Source: an uncultured Prevotellaceae bacterium (lineage in GTDB: Bacteria; Bacteroidota; Bacteroidia; Bacteroidales; Bacteroidaceae). From it: a DNA stretch of 64,000 nucleotides. The position numbers and the translations under genes were made by a program. The stretch is from NCBI GenBank assembly GCA_946415365.1, contig CAMKSE010000005.1:62001-126000 (forward strand), given 5' to 3'. The notes beneath the pieces are model-generated. The model had not been told where the DNA came from and ran no database searches. It saw nothing but the letters and a program-made list of their open reading frames with translations. The first letter of the stretch is position 1; each line of letters starts with the position of its first letter. Shown here one piece after another: positions 16,642 to 26,358 of this stretch.

Positions 16642-19077
16642 CTAGAACGGGTAGCCGATGGCGAAATGGAGGGTGTGGGCATCCTTGAAGCGGCTGATGT
16701 TGAAATAGCCTGACTTGCCAGTGTCGTAGGGGACGTGGAGGGCTACTCCCCAGTCGAGGCGGATGACGAGGAATCCCAGATTGTAGCGCAGGCCGATGCC
16801 CGTGCCGACAGCAATGTCGTTGAGGAACTTTGAAGCTTCGAAGCCCATCTGTTCGTAGATTTCCTTGTCTTCCTCATACGCCTCCTGAGAGGTGTAATCT
16901 GTTTCGTCTAATAGGTCGGAGTATCGCAGGAACCACACGTTTCCGGCGTCGAGGAAGAGTGCTCCCTCAAGGTTTCCGAACAGCGGGGTGCGATACTCAA
17001 GGTTGCCCACGAGCTTGAAATCGCCGTTACGCAGTACGTAGTTTATCTGTCGGCTGGCACCTTCGAAATACATCAGACGTCCCGGGCCGATGTCGCGCAT
17101 CAGGAAGGCCCTGATACTGTTGGCGCCGCCCACATAGAAGAGCTCTGTGAAGGGGGCATTGTCGCAGTTACCATAGTTGTAGAGGATGCCGGCATTGAGG
17201 TGGCCCACCAGTTTCGAAAAGAGACCTAACGACCAAGTCTTTGTCAGGTCGGTCTCCAGTTTGATGAACTGGGTATAGGGGGCTTTGAAGAGGGTCTTGT
17301 ATTTTTCGTTGAGTGATTTGCCGCGGGCAAGGTCGATCAGCGATGTAATACCTCCGCTCTCTTCTATGGTTGTCTCCCAGCGTATGGGGTTGCGCAAGGT
17401 GGCAGGACTTGTGTAGGTGTAGGTGTAGCGCATCTTGGGGATGAGGTAGTCCTCCATCGAGGCACTGAGATACATGTTCTTTTCCATCACGGAATCGTAT
17501 TTTGCGGTGGTGGTGTTCTTGAACTGGTATTTCAGCGTCAGTGGGGAGTACTCATGGCGGCTGGTGGCTGTGGGTTGCCAGCGGTAGGTCCATTCACCAC
17601 TGGCCACGTGCATACGGTAGTAGTCTGGACGCTGTACGATGTCGAAAGACATTTTCGCCAGAGTGGTAGGAGCGGCGTAGGGTCTGCGACGACGGATGGG
17701 ACGGCCGTTTTTGTCGCGGCGGACACGTTCGCTGTTGTAGAAGGGGGCAAGGATACGCGGGAACTCGATGGAGGCATCGGCACCATACTGGTAGGTGGCA
17801 GAATTCTCGCCTCCACCATGCTGCCACTCGTAGGAGCCGTGGAGGTTGATATCGAGTTTCTCTCCGCCACGGAAGAGGTTACGGCGGGTGAAACCAATCT
17901 TCACCTCTGGACCATAGCGACCACTGGTGCGTCCGATGGCGTTGGTTTCAAGGTAGAAGTCGTAGGGCTTCTCAAATACGCAGTTCAGCACAAGGTCAAG
18001 GGTGTCGGTGCCTGCACGCGGCGTGAACAAGAAGTCGGTAGAGGAGAATACGCCTGTTGCGTTGATCTTGCTGGCTGATTCGAGATAGTTGTCGTAGCTA
18101 TACTCCTGACGCGGGCGAAGACGGAGGTTGCGCAGGATAGTGTTCGGACGTATGGGGGGATTCTTTCCGGCGAAACGGATGGTCAGATGACGGCGCTTTA
18201 CGCTGTCGGTGAGTTGTTCGCGCATGTTCTTGCGGAATTGTACTGCGATGTTTCCGATGTACCTCTTGCTGAGGGCTTCCGGTGTCAAACCTTCCGCCAA
18301 CTGGAAGCGCAGTTGTGCCTTTCCTGCCACATTGAACGTATCGGCGAGATACGAGGCGTAATTGCTGTTGTAGTAATAGTAGCCGTTGTTGCGGAAGAGG
18401 TTGGTGACACGTGAGCGTTCTCCGTCGAGGGCTGACACACTGAAGGGTTCGCCGCTCTTGATGAGCGACTCGCTGAGGGTGGAGTCGATGAGTGTCTGCA
18501 AGGGGGCAGGGAAATTGACGTAGGCCACGCTGTCAAGGGTGAAAAGGGAGTCGAGATGTATGGTGTAGCCTATCTTGCATTTTTTTGGATTCTTACTGGT
18601 TACGGTTTCGTAGGTCACGTTGCCGCGGAAATAGCCGTTGCTCTGGAGAACGGAGCGCGCCACGGAGGCACGGAGGGTAGGATTCACTTGACTCATCAGC
18701 ACTGGCGCACGGCCGAAGGACTTGGTCATCCAACGTGCAAACTTAGAGTCTTTATTGGCGTATGTGTTGTACACCCATAACCGCCAAGACCAGGGCGTAT
18801 GGTAATAGCTGCTGCCGAAGAGCGAGCCGTTGGGTGTGGTGGCAAGTGCTGCCTCCACCTCTTCCTTTATGGCGTCGAGATGGTCTTCGAAGGGATTGTC
18901 TTCCGGCTCATCTTCGTAGACGATCTTTGTCAGGCCTGTGAAGAGCTGGTCGTCCTCAGGGATGTTCTTCGTCATGGAACAGGAGACGAAGAAAAGTAAA
19001 AAGGTAAAAAGGTAAAAAGGTAAAAGGGCGTGCGCCTTCACCTTTGATATGATGCTATGATGGTTTAATTCTTTCAT
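16642..19077 (-). CDS. tamL: TamL, lipidated BamA/TamA-type outer-membrane assembly protein
   Basis: The 811-residue protein has a lipoprotein signal ending in FVSC (Cys33), then POTRA-like domains to about residue 420. A C-terminal 16-strand Omp85 barrel follows, with GLFSKLVGHLNAGILYN, a VGGANSIRAFLMRDIGPG motif (RGF-like position) and the ending LHFAIGYPF. A lipidated TamA homologue encoded with TamB is the Bacteroidetes TamL form, thought to help insert outer-membrane proteins. It starts 3 bases after the tamB stop. The signal peptide is encoded partly by octamer repeats (18996-19027). It is unusually long at the N-terminus, with about 20 residues before the hydrophobic core. Confidence 0.88.
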   Translation of the reverse strand: MKELNHHSIISKVKAHALLPFYLFTFLLFFVSCSMTKNIPEDDQLFTGLTKIVYEDEPEDNPFEDHLDAIKEEVEAALATTPNGSLFGSSYYHTPWSWRLWVYNTYANKDSKFARWMTKSFGRAPVLMSQVNPTLRASVARSVLQSNGYFRGNVTYETVTSKNPKKCKIGYTIHLDSLFTLDSVAYVNFPAPLQTLIDSTLSESLIKSGEPFSVSALDGERSRVTNLFRNNGYYYYNSNYASYLADTFNVAGKAQLRFQLAEGLTPEALSKRYIGNIAVQFRKNMREQLTDSVKRRHLTIRFAGKNPPIRPNTILRNLRLRPRQEYSYDNYLESASKINATGVFSSTDFLFTPRAGTDTLDLVLNCVFEKPYDFYLETNAIGRTSGRYGPEVKIGFTRRNLFRGGEKLDINLHGSYEWQHGGGENSATYQYGADASIEFPRILAPFYNSERVRRDKNGRPIRRRRPYAAPTTLAKMSFDIVQRPDYYRMHVASGEWTYRWQPTATSRHEYSPLTLKYQFKNTTTAKYDSVMEKNMYLSASMEDYLIPKMRYTYTYTSPATLRNPIRWETTIEESGGITSLIDLARGKSLNEKYKTLFKAPYTQFIKLETDLTKTWSLGLFSKLVGHLNAGILYNYGNCDNAPFTELFYVGGANSIRAFLMRDIGPGRLMYFEGASRQINYVLRNGDFKLVGNLEYRTPLFGNLEGALFLDAGNVWFLRYSDLLDETDYTSQEAYEEDKEIYEQMGFEASKFLNDIAVGTGIGLRYNLGFLVIRLDWGVALHVPYDTGKSGYFNISRFKDAHTLHFAIGYPF
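18996..19027. repeat. Octamer repeat inside the tamL signal-peptide coding region
   Basis: GTAAAAAG occurs three times perfectly plus a variant fourth copy on the plus strand. In tamL sense it encodes the PFYLFTFLLF part of the signal core. A unit of 8 is not a multiple of 3, so copy-number change would shift frame. Confidence 0.85.
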
Positions 19078-19080
19078 ATT

Positions 19081-22000
19081 TTACCTTTTTTTTATACTGT
19101 CAACTTGTATGCTGTCGCGCTGCATCATCGGCAGACGGTCTGAGGGCTGTTGCTCTGATGGGCGACGGGTGGGGTACGTCGGCTGCTGTTCCTTCTTCCA
19201 GAAGCGGAAGATGTCCCAGAAGTTATCGAGCTTACGGCGCCAGACGAATCCTGCGCCGTACTCGCTAGTGTAGCCCTCGAGCCAGTCGTAGACGTTCTGC
19301 TTGTAGAAGAGTTTCAGGTTCTGCGTGGCATTTTGGTTCAGACGGTATTCCATCGACACGTTGTCGAAGAAGGACTGCTTCTGTCCCATGGCGTTGTTGC
19401 TGCCTGACGACACCAGTCCGCCAATCTCAATCTTCAGACGGTTGTCGAGTAAGCGCTTGGCAAACTTGAAGGAGTAGTCTGTATGCATGGTGCCGCTGGC
19501 ATCGGTGGAGTTGTCGATGCCCAAGCTGACATCGAAGGTTTTCAGGGCTGAGCCGGTAATGTTGTTGATCTCACTCTGCAGGAAGGAACTGAGGGCGGCG
19601 TTCATCGAGAAGCCGTTGGTGTTGCCATCGGCAAGATACATGCCTGTGGTGAGCATCGTGACGGCAATCTTTCCGCGTTCCTCCTCTGACATAGAGTTGA
19701 GTTCTCCCTTGATGACATTGTCCTCTGGGGCATCAATGATGAACTTCAGTCCCATGTCGTTGAGCGTCTTGCTGATGACCACTCCGCAGTCGAAGACCAC
19801 GCTACGGCCTACGCCACTCTCGTCGCTGACGGAGGCCTTGGTACGCTCTGTGGCGGTAATATCCAACTTGGGATTCATGGGGTCGCCTGTGAATTCCACA
19901 GAACTACCATCTTTAATGGTGAAGGTCTTCAACGGGATGATGGGCAACGAGTATTTCATTTCACCGTTGGAGAGGGTATATTTTCCATTAAGTTTGATAC
20001 CCTCGGAATTGTAATTCAAACTCATGTCTCCGCCACCCGTAAGGTCTACGTAGTTGGTCTGCTCAGGATTGAGGTCGCAGACGAAGTGGGCACCCTCCGA
20101 GACTTCGATGTTCAGGTTGACGGTGAGTCCTGAAGGCACAGGGCGTGTGATGACTGTCTGCACAGAGTCGCTGAAGTCTGTGAATTTCACCAGTTCGTTG
20201 AGACGGTTATCCGTTGAGAGTGGGGAGTCGAGCAAAAGATAGGTCATGTCTGTAGAACCAAGCACTTTGAGTCTGCCTCGCATGCTCATCTCATCCAGGG
20301 GTCCCCGTATTTGTGCAAAGAAGTCAACGAAGGCCTTTCCCCAGGTGATGGATTTCGCCTCTTGCTTGGCATTGATGAGCAACAGGTTTTGAGCCCGCAT
20401 GCGTAAGTCGGCCATGATCTTGTCGGTATCGGAAAAGTCGAGACTGCCCATCATGTTTAGCGGTTGGTCGTTGTAGGCGTAAAGTCCGTAGTTCTCAAGC
20501 AGCAGTTTACTTCCAACGATACGGACGGGGTCGTTGTCCAGTCGCATACGGATGCCGTAGGGGATGCTGATCAGGTGTGCGGAGTCGACGTATACCTCAC
20601 CGTTGATGTCGGGATGTGCTGTTGTGCCGCGTATGGTCATACTGCCTTCAGCGTAGCCGTCGAGACCTATAATCTGGTCTGGTACGAAGCCGTTGACGAG
20701 TGAGAGTGGCATACGGGTCATGTCGAAAGTGGCATCGATTACTCCCTGGTCTTCGTTATAGTAGGATCCTTTCAGCAGACCGAACTCCTCGTCGTTGAGC
20801 ATCAGACGGGCTTCGACGGCGTGGGTATTCCCTTCCTTCTGCAGATAGACCATCTCTGTGCTGAGGTTGCCGATGGGAGCACCCTCGTAGGTCATATCCA
20901 TCACGCCCATGTCGGAGGCTACGGAGATGTGCTCGTTTTGATCCATCAGGATATGATAGTCGCCGTTCAGCTTACCGGTGAGATGTGGCATGTAGGGTAA
21001 CACTGACGAGAGTTCGCCAAGGTCTATGCGGTTCAGTGAAACGGTCAGGTCCTGAAGCATCGTGGAGTCCTGGTTCTCTGTGTAGATCTTCATGCCCGCA
21101 CGGTCGTCGGCAATGAGGTCTACCTTTGCCTGAATCTTCTTGTCGGGAGAAATGAAGATGAAGTTGTCTTTGTTAAGGTTAAACTCCTTGTAACCCAGTG
21201 TCGGACGATCGGGCATCAGTTTGAAGCGTAGCCCATCTGTCTCCATCTCTGCCGTAGCGCCTATCCTTATGCCCATACGTCCTTTGTCGTCGAAGTATCG
21301 CAGTCCGGCAAGTGCTCCATGTTGGTGGATGTGTCCGTCTATAAGGGTATTAAATACAAACTGCGGGTTTCGTTTGTTGTTGCATATCTGTCCCTGATAA
21401 GTCAGACGGTCGCCCTTTTGCGTGAGGTTCAGGCGTAGGGTGTCAATGAGAATACTGTCGTAGTTCAGGGAGTAGACGTGACTCTGGCCGTTAATGCCTG
21501 TCTCTGCCGAAGTGTGAAGGTCGATGACTGTCTCCTTGAAGTCTATGCCTATGGCTTTCAGCATGTTAGCCACAGGATTCTCATGCTTACTTTCAAGGTG
21601 CAGCCGCATGGTTGGCAACAGCCGCTTGATGGCCGGCTGGTTGATGACCTTATCGTTGAATTGTGCCATCACAGAGTCAGAGAGCAGCGTCAACTGGCTG
21701 AGCAGCCGTTCATAGCCGCTATTGGTATCGAACTTCAGGATGAAGTCACCGCTTTGGGCCCGGATGTACGTGGTGTCAGGATTGGTCTTGAGCAGTATGC
21801 CTATGTCGCCAGGCGAATATGTCTTGTTGGCATCCTTCACATAGACATCGTTCAACCGTCCGCTGATGTAGTGGCTCTGCTTCATGTCTGAGTCAATCTT
21901 CAGGCTGCCGTGGGTGCCGATGGTCAGAGGCCTGTCGGTGAGTCGCATCTGGTAGAGGTCGGCTTTGGTGAAGTCGCCGCTGATCGTACCTTCTATTCTG

Positions 22001-23763
22001 CGGGAATTGAGCAGTAGGTCTGCTCCGATGTTGCCTTCCAGTATCTCGTTGTGACCAGTGATATTGGCTTGCCCGCGTCCGTCTTTCAGGTTGACAGTGG
22101 CTGTCAGGTTGTCAAGGTTCCATTGTCCGTATTGAAGAGCAAGGATGCGGGCATCGGCCGTAAGACGACTTCTGGGCGACAGGAGGTCTGTACCGTAGCC
22201 AGAGACTTTCATATCGGCAGTCAGCGTGTAGATGGAGTCCTTGGGCAGGAAGTGGTGCACGTTCAGGTCTTTGATACTGATGTCTGCATCGTAGGATGTC
22301 ATGTCTATGGCAAACTCGTCTTTAGCGTCGAGGGGTATCGTGGCACTGCCGTTCATCCTGATGCTACCGCCTCCCTCACTTGCTGTCAGGTCTGCTGAGT
22401 ATTTGGTGCCGTTGGCTGTCATGCTGCCGTTGAGTGTGATACCGTCTGGGATTCGGATGTCGTTGCTTATCTCTGGGTCGAGGAGTGCCGTCATGAAGTT
22501 CAGGCTCTTGGCCTTGGCGTCCAGCTTAATGTCGGCTTTCATACGGCGCAGGTCTGTCACGTGGTCTATCGTTCCCTTCAGCGTGGCATGTATAGCTGTT
22601 GCCAGGTCGATTTCGATGCCCGTCAGTTTCATGTGGTCCATATTGCCGTCGATGGAGCCTCTGATAATCAACGGACGGGTGGGGAAGTGCTGTGTGAACT
22701 TCTGGGGCAGTTGGCCTGTCAGAGCGAAGATGTCCTGTTTGCCTACCTGTGCGAACAGCCGTAGTTTCATGACTCCTGGGTGCTGTTCGTTGAAGGCGTT
22801 AAAGTCCATATCGGCCTCGGCCATGATGTTGGAGTCGGGAGTCCTCAGCGACATCAGCGGCATGCGTATATGATTGAAGGCAGAGTCGAGACTGATTCCG
22901 CCCGTCATCTCTGTAACCTGCAGACCTCTGCCATCGCCCAGATTCAGATTGAAGGCAGATTGTCGCGCGAAGAGTGATGTGCCCATGGGCGAGTAGCTGA
23001 TGGAGTCTACGCCGAGATTAATGGCTGTCAGTGACATTGGGGCATAACTCAGGCTGCCGTCTTTCCATTCGAGGCTTCCTACCTTATAGGTTTCTGTGGA
23101 GAGGTTGATGTCAGCTTTATGGGCCACGGCCCTGCCAAACCATATGTTTGTGGTAGTGGTGTCACCAAGCAGCGTGAGAGTCAGCCTGCTACGGGTCAGG
23201 CTGAGGCTGTCGGCGAATATCTTCCACATCAGATTGCTCTCTGTGGTATCGACGGCGGCGGTGTCGGTGATGGTGATGTCGAGCTGGGCATCTGAGAGAC
23301 GGGCTCCATTCACCTCTACCGTCTCCTTACTGAGATCTATGCCGTTTGACGAGAGCCACAACTTGTTGAACTCACCTTTGATGCGCAGGTCGCTGATGAA
23401 GCCGTTGGTATTGATTTTCGACTGTTGCAGCGAGAGTTCTTCGATAACCACCCTCTTACTGAACAATGGCAACAGCCTGACGTTGACCACGAATTTGCGA
23501 ATGTCTGCAATGGTATCCTTGACTTGCGGAAGGGAATCATTCTGATGAAGCACACGGAAGTCGTTAATGCCTAAATCAAGGGGCCACTCTAAATTCACGT
23601 GGCCTACTGAAATCTCCATCCCCGTCTTGTCTGAGGCGATGGCCGTCACCTTCTGTACCACCCAGTTTTGAACTGGCGGCAGATAGAGTAAGGCGGCAAG
23701 TATAATGAATAGCAGCAGGGGCGAGAGTACCGCAATCCCCATCCACTTCAGCAATCTCTTCAT
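19081..23763 (-). CDS. tamB: TamB-type translocation/assembly module protein
   Basis: The chosen ATG at 23763 gives 1560 residues: an N-terminal inner-membrane anchor (about 9-28), an AsmA-like segment, a very long beta-rich region of repeated strands, and the C-terminal DUF490/TamB domain ending near FRFWKKEQQP. The tail is Gln/Ser/Pro-rich. TamB proteins span the periplasm as a hydrophobic groove and work with TamA/TamL, probably moving phospholipid or helping barrel insertion. The frame continues upstream to 23814, but a -7 element at 23785-23792 lies within that extension, so the later Met is preferred. tamL follows directly. Confidence 0.88.
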   Translation of the reverse strand: MKRLLKWMGIAVLSPLLLFIILAALLYLPPVQNWVVQKVTAIASDKTGMEISVGHVNLEWPLDLGINDFRVLHQNDSLPQVKDTIADIRKFVVNVRLLPLFSKRVVIEELSLQQSKINTNGFISDLRIKGEFNKLWLSSNGIDLSKETVEVNGARLSDAQLDITITDTAAVDTTESNLMWKIFADSLSLTRSRLTLTLLGDTTTTNIWFGRAVAHKADINLSTETYKVGSLEWKDGSLSYAPMSLTAINLGVDSISYSPMGTSLFARQSAFNLNLGDGRGLQVTEMTGGISLDSAFNHIRMPLMSLRTPDSNIMAEADMDFNAFNEQHPGVMKLRLFAQVGKQDIFALTGQLPQKFTQHFPTRPLIIRGSIDGNMDHMKLTGIEIDLATAIHATLKGTIDHVTDLRRMKADIKLDAKAKSLNFMTALLDPEISNDIRIPDGITLNGSMTANGTKYSADLTASEGGGSIRMNGSATIPLDAKDEFAIDMTSYDADISIKDLNVHHFLPKDSIYTLTADMKVSGYGTDLLSPRSRLTADARILALQYGQWNLDNLTATVNLKDGRGQANITGHNEILEGNIGADLLLNSRRIEGTISGDFTKADLYQMRLTDRPLTIGTHGSLKIDSDMKQSHYISGRLNDVYVKDANKTYSPGDIGILLKTNPDTTYIRAQSGDFILKFDTNSGYERLLSQLTLLSDSVMAQFNDKVINQPAIKRLLPTMRLHLESKHENPVANMLKAIGIDFKETVIDLHTSAETGINGQSHVYSLNYDSILIDTLRLNLTQKGDRLTYQGQICNNKRNPQFVFNTLIDGHIHQHGALAGLRYFDDKGRMGIRIGATAEMETDGLRFKLMPDRPTLGYKEFNLNKDNFIFISPDKKIQAKVDLIADDRAGMKIYTENQDSTMLQDLTVSLNRIDLGELSSVLPYMPHLTGKLNGDYHILMDQNEHISVASDMGVMDMTYEGAPIGNLSTEMVYLQKEGNTHAVEARLMLNDEEFGLLKGSYYNEDQGVIDATFDMTRMPLSLVNGFVPDQIIGLDGYAEGSMTIRGTTAHPDINGEVYVDSAHLISIPYGIRMRLDNDPVRIVGSKLLLENYGLYAYNDQPLNMMGSLDFSDTDKIMADLRMRAQNLLLINAKQEAKSITWGKAFVDFFAQIRGPLDEMSMRGRLKVLGSTDMTYLLLDSPLSTDNRLNELVKFTDFSDSVQTVITRPVPSGLTVNLNIEVSEGAHFVCDLNPEQTNYVDLTGGGDMSLNYNSEGIKLNGKYTLSNGEMKYSLPIIPLKTFTIKDGSSVEFTGDPMNPKLDITATERTKASVSDESGVGRSVVFDCGVVISKTLNDMGLKFIIDAPEDNVIKGELNSMSEEERGKIAVTMLTTGMYLADGNTNGFSMNAALSSFLQSEINNITGSALKTFDVSLGIDNSTDASGTMHTDYSFKFAKRLLDNRLKIEIGGLVSSGSNNAMGQKQSFFDNVSMEYRLNQNATQNLKLFYKQNVYDWLEGYTSEYGAGFVWRRKLDNFWDIFRFWKKEQQPTYPTRRPSEQQPSDRLPMMQRDSIQVDSIKKR

Positions 23764-23784
23764 CAGTTTTTGCAATTCACGCTG

Positions 23785-23792
23785 CAAAAGTA
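23785..23792 (-). promoter_or_regulatory. -7 element for tamB-tamL
   Basis: Reverse strand TACTTTTG, 21 bases upstream of the chosen ATG. It decides the start over the earlier in-frame ATGs. Confidence 0.55.
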
Positions 23793-23835
23793 CAAATTTT
23801 CCTCCATTCATCACTCATAAATCATAATTATTTTG

Positions 23836-23843
23836 TACCTTTG
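23836..23843 (+). promoter_or_regulatory. -7 element for the MFS operon
   Basis: TACCTTTG ends 21 bases before ATG 23865. It overlaps an in-frame TTG at 23841, ruling that out as start. Confidence 0.55.
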
Positions 23844-23864
23844 CCACCATATTTGAGTGTGATC

Positions 23865-24806
23865 ATGAAGCGGGAGATCGTTCTGACAGGCATTGGTGCC
23901 GTGATGCATTTTCTGGTCGACAGCCTCTCCATCTGCTGCCTTTATTTGCTGTTGCCTTCCTACGAGGGTGTCGGCTTCGTGGAGGTGTTCCTGACGTATA
24001 ACATCCTGGCATTCATGACGCAGCCGTTAACAGGCCTCTGGGTCGATAGAATGAGGAACCGCCATTGGGCGTTGTTGCTGAGCATCGTGCTGCTGACCCT
24101 TGCCGTCGGCATCGCCTCTTTCTTACCTTTCCCTTCTTACCTCTTGCCTCTTCTGTTAGGCTTTGGCAATTCACTCTTCCACGTCTGGGGTGGCAAGCAG
24201 ACGGTGGCACTTATGGGTAACGACATAAGGGCGCTTGGTGTCTTTGTCTCGACAGGTGCTTTCGGTCTTGCCGTAGGCTTTGTGTATTGTTCATGGGCGC
24301 TGCTCTATGTGATGCTGATAGCCTTATGTCTGTTGGCGCTGTTTGCCTCACGAGATGAAATGGTGGAGAGTCGCTCTATGAACTCTGCTTCTTCTGGGAA
24401 CTCGGACTATTCTCTGAATGTGGTATGGCTGTCTGTCGCCCTGTTGATGGCTGTGGTGATGTTCCGCTCGTATGTGGGACAGGATTTCTCCTCTGCTATC
24501 GCCAAGACGCCTACGCTGATTCTTGTCATCGGGGGCGTAGCCATGCTGGGCAAGATGGCAGGCGGATGGCTGGCAAAGGGTTTTGGGATTGTGCCTTCGA
24601 TGGTTGTTGTACTCCTGGTGATTCTGATAGCCATGTTGTTCAGACAGTCTGGTCTGGCTGTGCTTCTGGTGGGCATCTTCGCCATCAACTGCACGATGGC
24701 TGTGACACTATGGCTGGCTAACGTCGTGCTCAAGGGGCGCGAGGGACTGGCATTCGGACTTTTGGCAGCGGCACTGATACCAGGCTGGCTGTTTGCTATA
24801 TATTAA
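23865..24806 (+). CDS. MFS-like membrane transporter
   Basis: The 313-residue protein has about ten hydrophobic segments. An MFS-like loop reads LTGLWVDRMRNRHWALL after TM2 (the GxxxDRxxRR type), and KMAGGWLAKGFG sits at the matching place of the second half. It is shorter than the usual 400-residue, 12-TM members, so it may be a reduced form. Substrate unknown. It leads a three-gene operon, with 12 bases to the next start. Confidence 0.62.
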   Translation: MKREIVLTGIGAVMHFLVDSLSICCLYLLLPSYEGVGFVEVFLTYNILAFMTQPLTGLWVDRMRNRHWALLLSIVLLTLAVGIASFLPFPSYLLPLLLGFGNSLFHVWGGKQTVALMGNDIRALGVFVSTGAFGLAVGFVYCSWALLYVMLIALCLLALFASRDEMVESRSMNSASSGNSDYSLNVVWLSVALLMAVVMFRSYVGQDFSSAIAKTPTLILVIGGVAMLGKMAGGWLAKGFGIVPSMVVVLLVILIAMLFRQSGLAVLLVGIFAINCTMAVTLWLANVVLKGREGLAFGLLAAALIPGWLFAIY

Positions 24807-24818
24807 TAAGGTGTGCGT

Positions 24819-25172
24819 ATGACGGCTCAGACTCTTATCATCGTTCTTCTCGCCACCATCCTGGTTGAGCTGACGGTGCTGTGGTACCTTGGCGAACGGA
24901 GCAGGAAAGTGCTAGTGGCCTCTGTGGTAATCAATATCTTGACAAATCCGCTGCTGAATCTCTTTATCGCCTATATCAGCAGCTGGTGGGTGAGTATTCT
25001 CTTAGGTGAATTACTAGTGGTGCTGGTAGAGGGTCTATGGTACTGTTGGTTCGTACGTCGCCCTTCCCAGGCTTTCGTCTATAGCCTGCTCTGCAATGCC
25101 TTCAGTTTCTTGCTTGGACTGCTTTTTGAACTTGGACTTTTTTATTTATACCCTAAAATAGTTGTATTATGA
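24819..25172 (+). CDS. Small hydrophobic membrane protein
   Basis: The 117-residue protein from ATG 24819 has four hydrophobic segments, with a WYLGERSRKVLV loop after the first and NILTNPLLNLF in the second. A GTG at 24813 is an alternative start. No family is recognised with certainty. Its stop overlaps the next start by 4 bases (ATGA), so translation is coupled. The operon suggests a membrane function with the MFS-like protein upstream. Confidence 0.6.
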   Translation: MTAQTLIIVLLATILVELTVLWYLGERSRKVLVASVVINILTNPLLNLFIAYISSWWVSILLGELLVVLVEGLWYCWFVRRPSQAFVYSLLCNAFSFLLGLLFELGLFYLYPKIVVL

Positions 25173-25450
25173 TTCTATTAGACATTATCGACATTCCGCA
25201 CAATGAGCGGATTTACAGACCCATTAAGGAAGTTGTTATTGACACCATCGACACCGTCCGTGACACCATTTCGAATGTGGAGGAAGTGGTGGCCGACAGC
25301 GTTTCTTCGTCACAAATTATGCTGAATGGTACGGGTACTCCCACCAACGATTCGCCATCACTGCTTCTGGCCATCGTTGTAGTAGCCGCAGCACTTGCAC
25401 TTTGTGCCTATGCGGCTTACAAATACCGTCGGCGCCGTCTGGCTGTTTAA
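25169..25450 (+). CDS. Small single-pass membrane protein
   Basis: The 93-residue protein has a charged N-terminal part with a Thr/Asp/Val repeat (TIDTVRDTISNVEEVV), one membrane segment (about 65-83) and a basic tail KYRRRRLAV. It starts inside the stop of the preceding gene (ATGA) and its own stop overlaps the convergent CapA-like gene by 4 bases. Function not recognised. Confidence 0.55.
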   Translation: MILLDIIDIPHNERIYRPIKEVVIDTIDTVRDTISNVEEVVADSVSSSQIMLNGTGTPTNDSPSLLLAIVVVAAALALCAYAAYKYRRRRLAV

Positions 25451-26358
25451 TTGTTGATGATGGGCACACACTGACGGATCTCGACGGGTATCGTTTCCAC
25501 TTCGAGGCTGTCGGCGGTGACAATGAGGCGCACCATACATGCCTCACTGTTCAGGGGTTTGTTTTGGTCGAAGATGAAGTTGCCGATGCTGTAATAGATC
25601 TTGTGGCCGCGAAAGTCCTCAATGGTCTGCAGGGTATGGGTATGGTGGCAAATGAGCACGTCGGCACCAGCCAGACAGAGCATGTGGGCATCGTGCTTCT
25701 GACGGGGCACCGGCTCCAGTTTGTGTTCTGCGCCCCAGTGTAGCGACACGATGATGACTGCCGTAGAGTCTTGCTGACGAAGATGGTATACGCGTGAGAG
25801 CAGCGAGTCCATCGGCTCCTGACTCACACAGGGTTTGTCCGTCAGGTAGGCGTAGTTCTCAAGTGCCAGACGCAGGGATGGCACAAGCCACACCTTCCTC
25901 GGCTCTGAGGCCAGAAGAACTGGCTCTGCCGCCTCCTGCATGTTCTCGCCGGCTCCGATGGGCACCATGCCTGCAGCCATAATGTTGTTCTTGGTATCAA
26001 TAAGCCCCTCGCGCCCTTGGTCGATGGCGTGATTGTTGGCGAGGTTCAGGTGGGTGATACCATGCTGACAAAGGGTGTCGAGCCATTCTGGCTCAGCCCT
26101 GAAGATGAAACGTTTGAAGACGGGCGCATGGATCTTCGTGGCAGGACATTCGAGGTTGCCGACAACCACCTGTGCGGCATGAAACACGGAGTCGATACCA
26201 TCCGAGAACAAATGGCCGACTCCGTGATGTTCTATCACTCGGCGTACTCCTCTGTCAAGCAGGATGTCGCCAGTGAAAACGACGTTTAGCGTGTCGGCAC
26301 ATTGCGCAGACACGCTAAACATCAGACTAACAACCAGAGCTATAGAAGAACTCTTCAT
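25447..26358 (-). CDS. CapA-family metallophosphoesterase-like protein
   Basis: The 303-residue protein has a signal peptide (MKSSSIALVVSLMFSVSAQC) and the CapA/PGA_cap fold. VVFTGDILLDRGV begins at about residue 26, VVGNLECP near 85, HLNLANNHAIDQG near 122, SLHWGAEH near 204 and the His-rich CHHTHTLQ near 240. These are the positions of the calcineurin-like metal ligands. The family was named for poly-gamma-glutamate capsule synthesis, but most members are uncharacterised hydrolases. The start overlaps the end of the upstream DUF3160 gene by 32 bases. Confidence 0.8.
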   Translation of the reverse strand: MKSSSIALVVSLMFSVSAQCADTLNVVFTGDILLDRGVRRVIEHHGVGHLFSDGIDSVFHAAQVVVGNLECPATKIHAPVFKRFIFRAEPEWLDTLCQHGITHLNLANNHAIDQGREGLIDTKNNIMAAGMVPIGAGENMQEAAEPVLLASEPRKVWLVPSLRLALENYAYLTDKPCVSQEPMDSLLSRVYHLRQQDSTAVIIVSLHWGAEHKLEPVPRQKHDAHMLCLAGADVLICHHTHTLQTIEDFRGHKIYYSIGNFIFDQNKPLNSEACMVRLIVTADSLEVETIPVEIRQCVPIINN

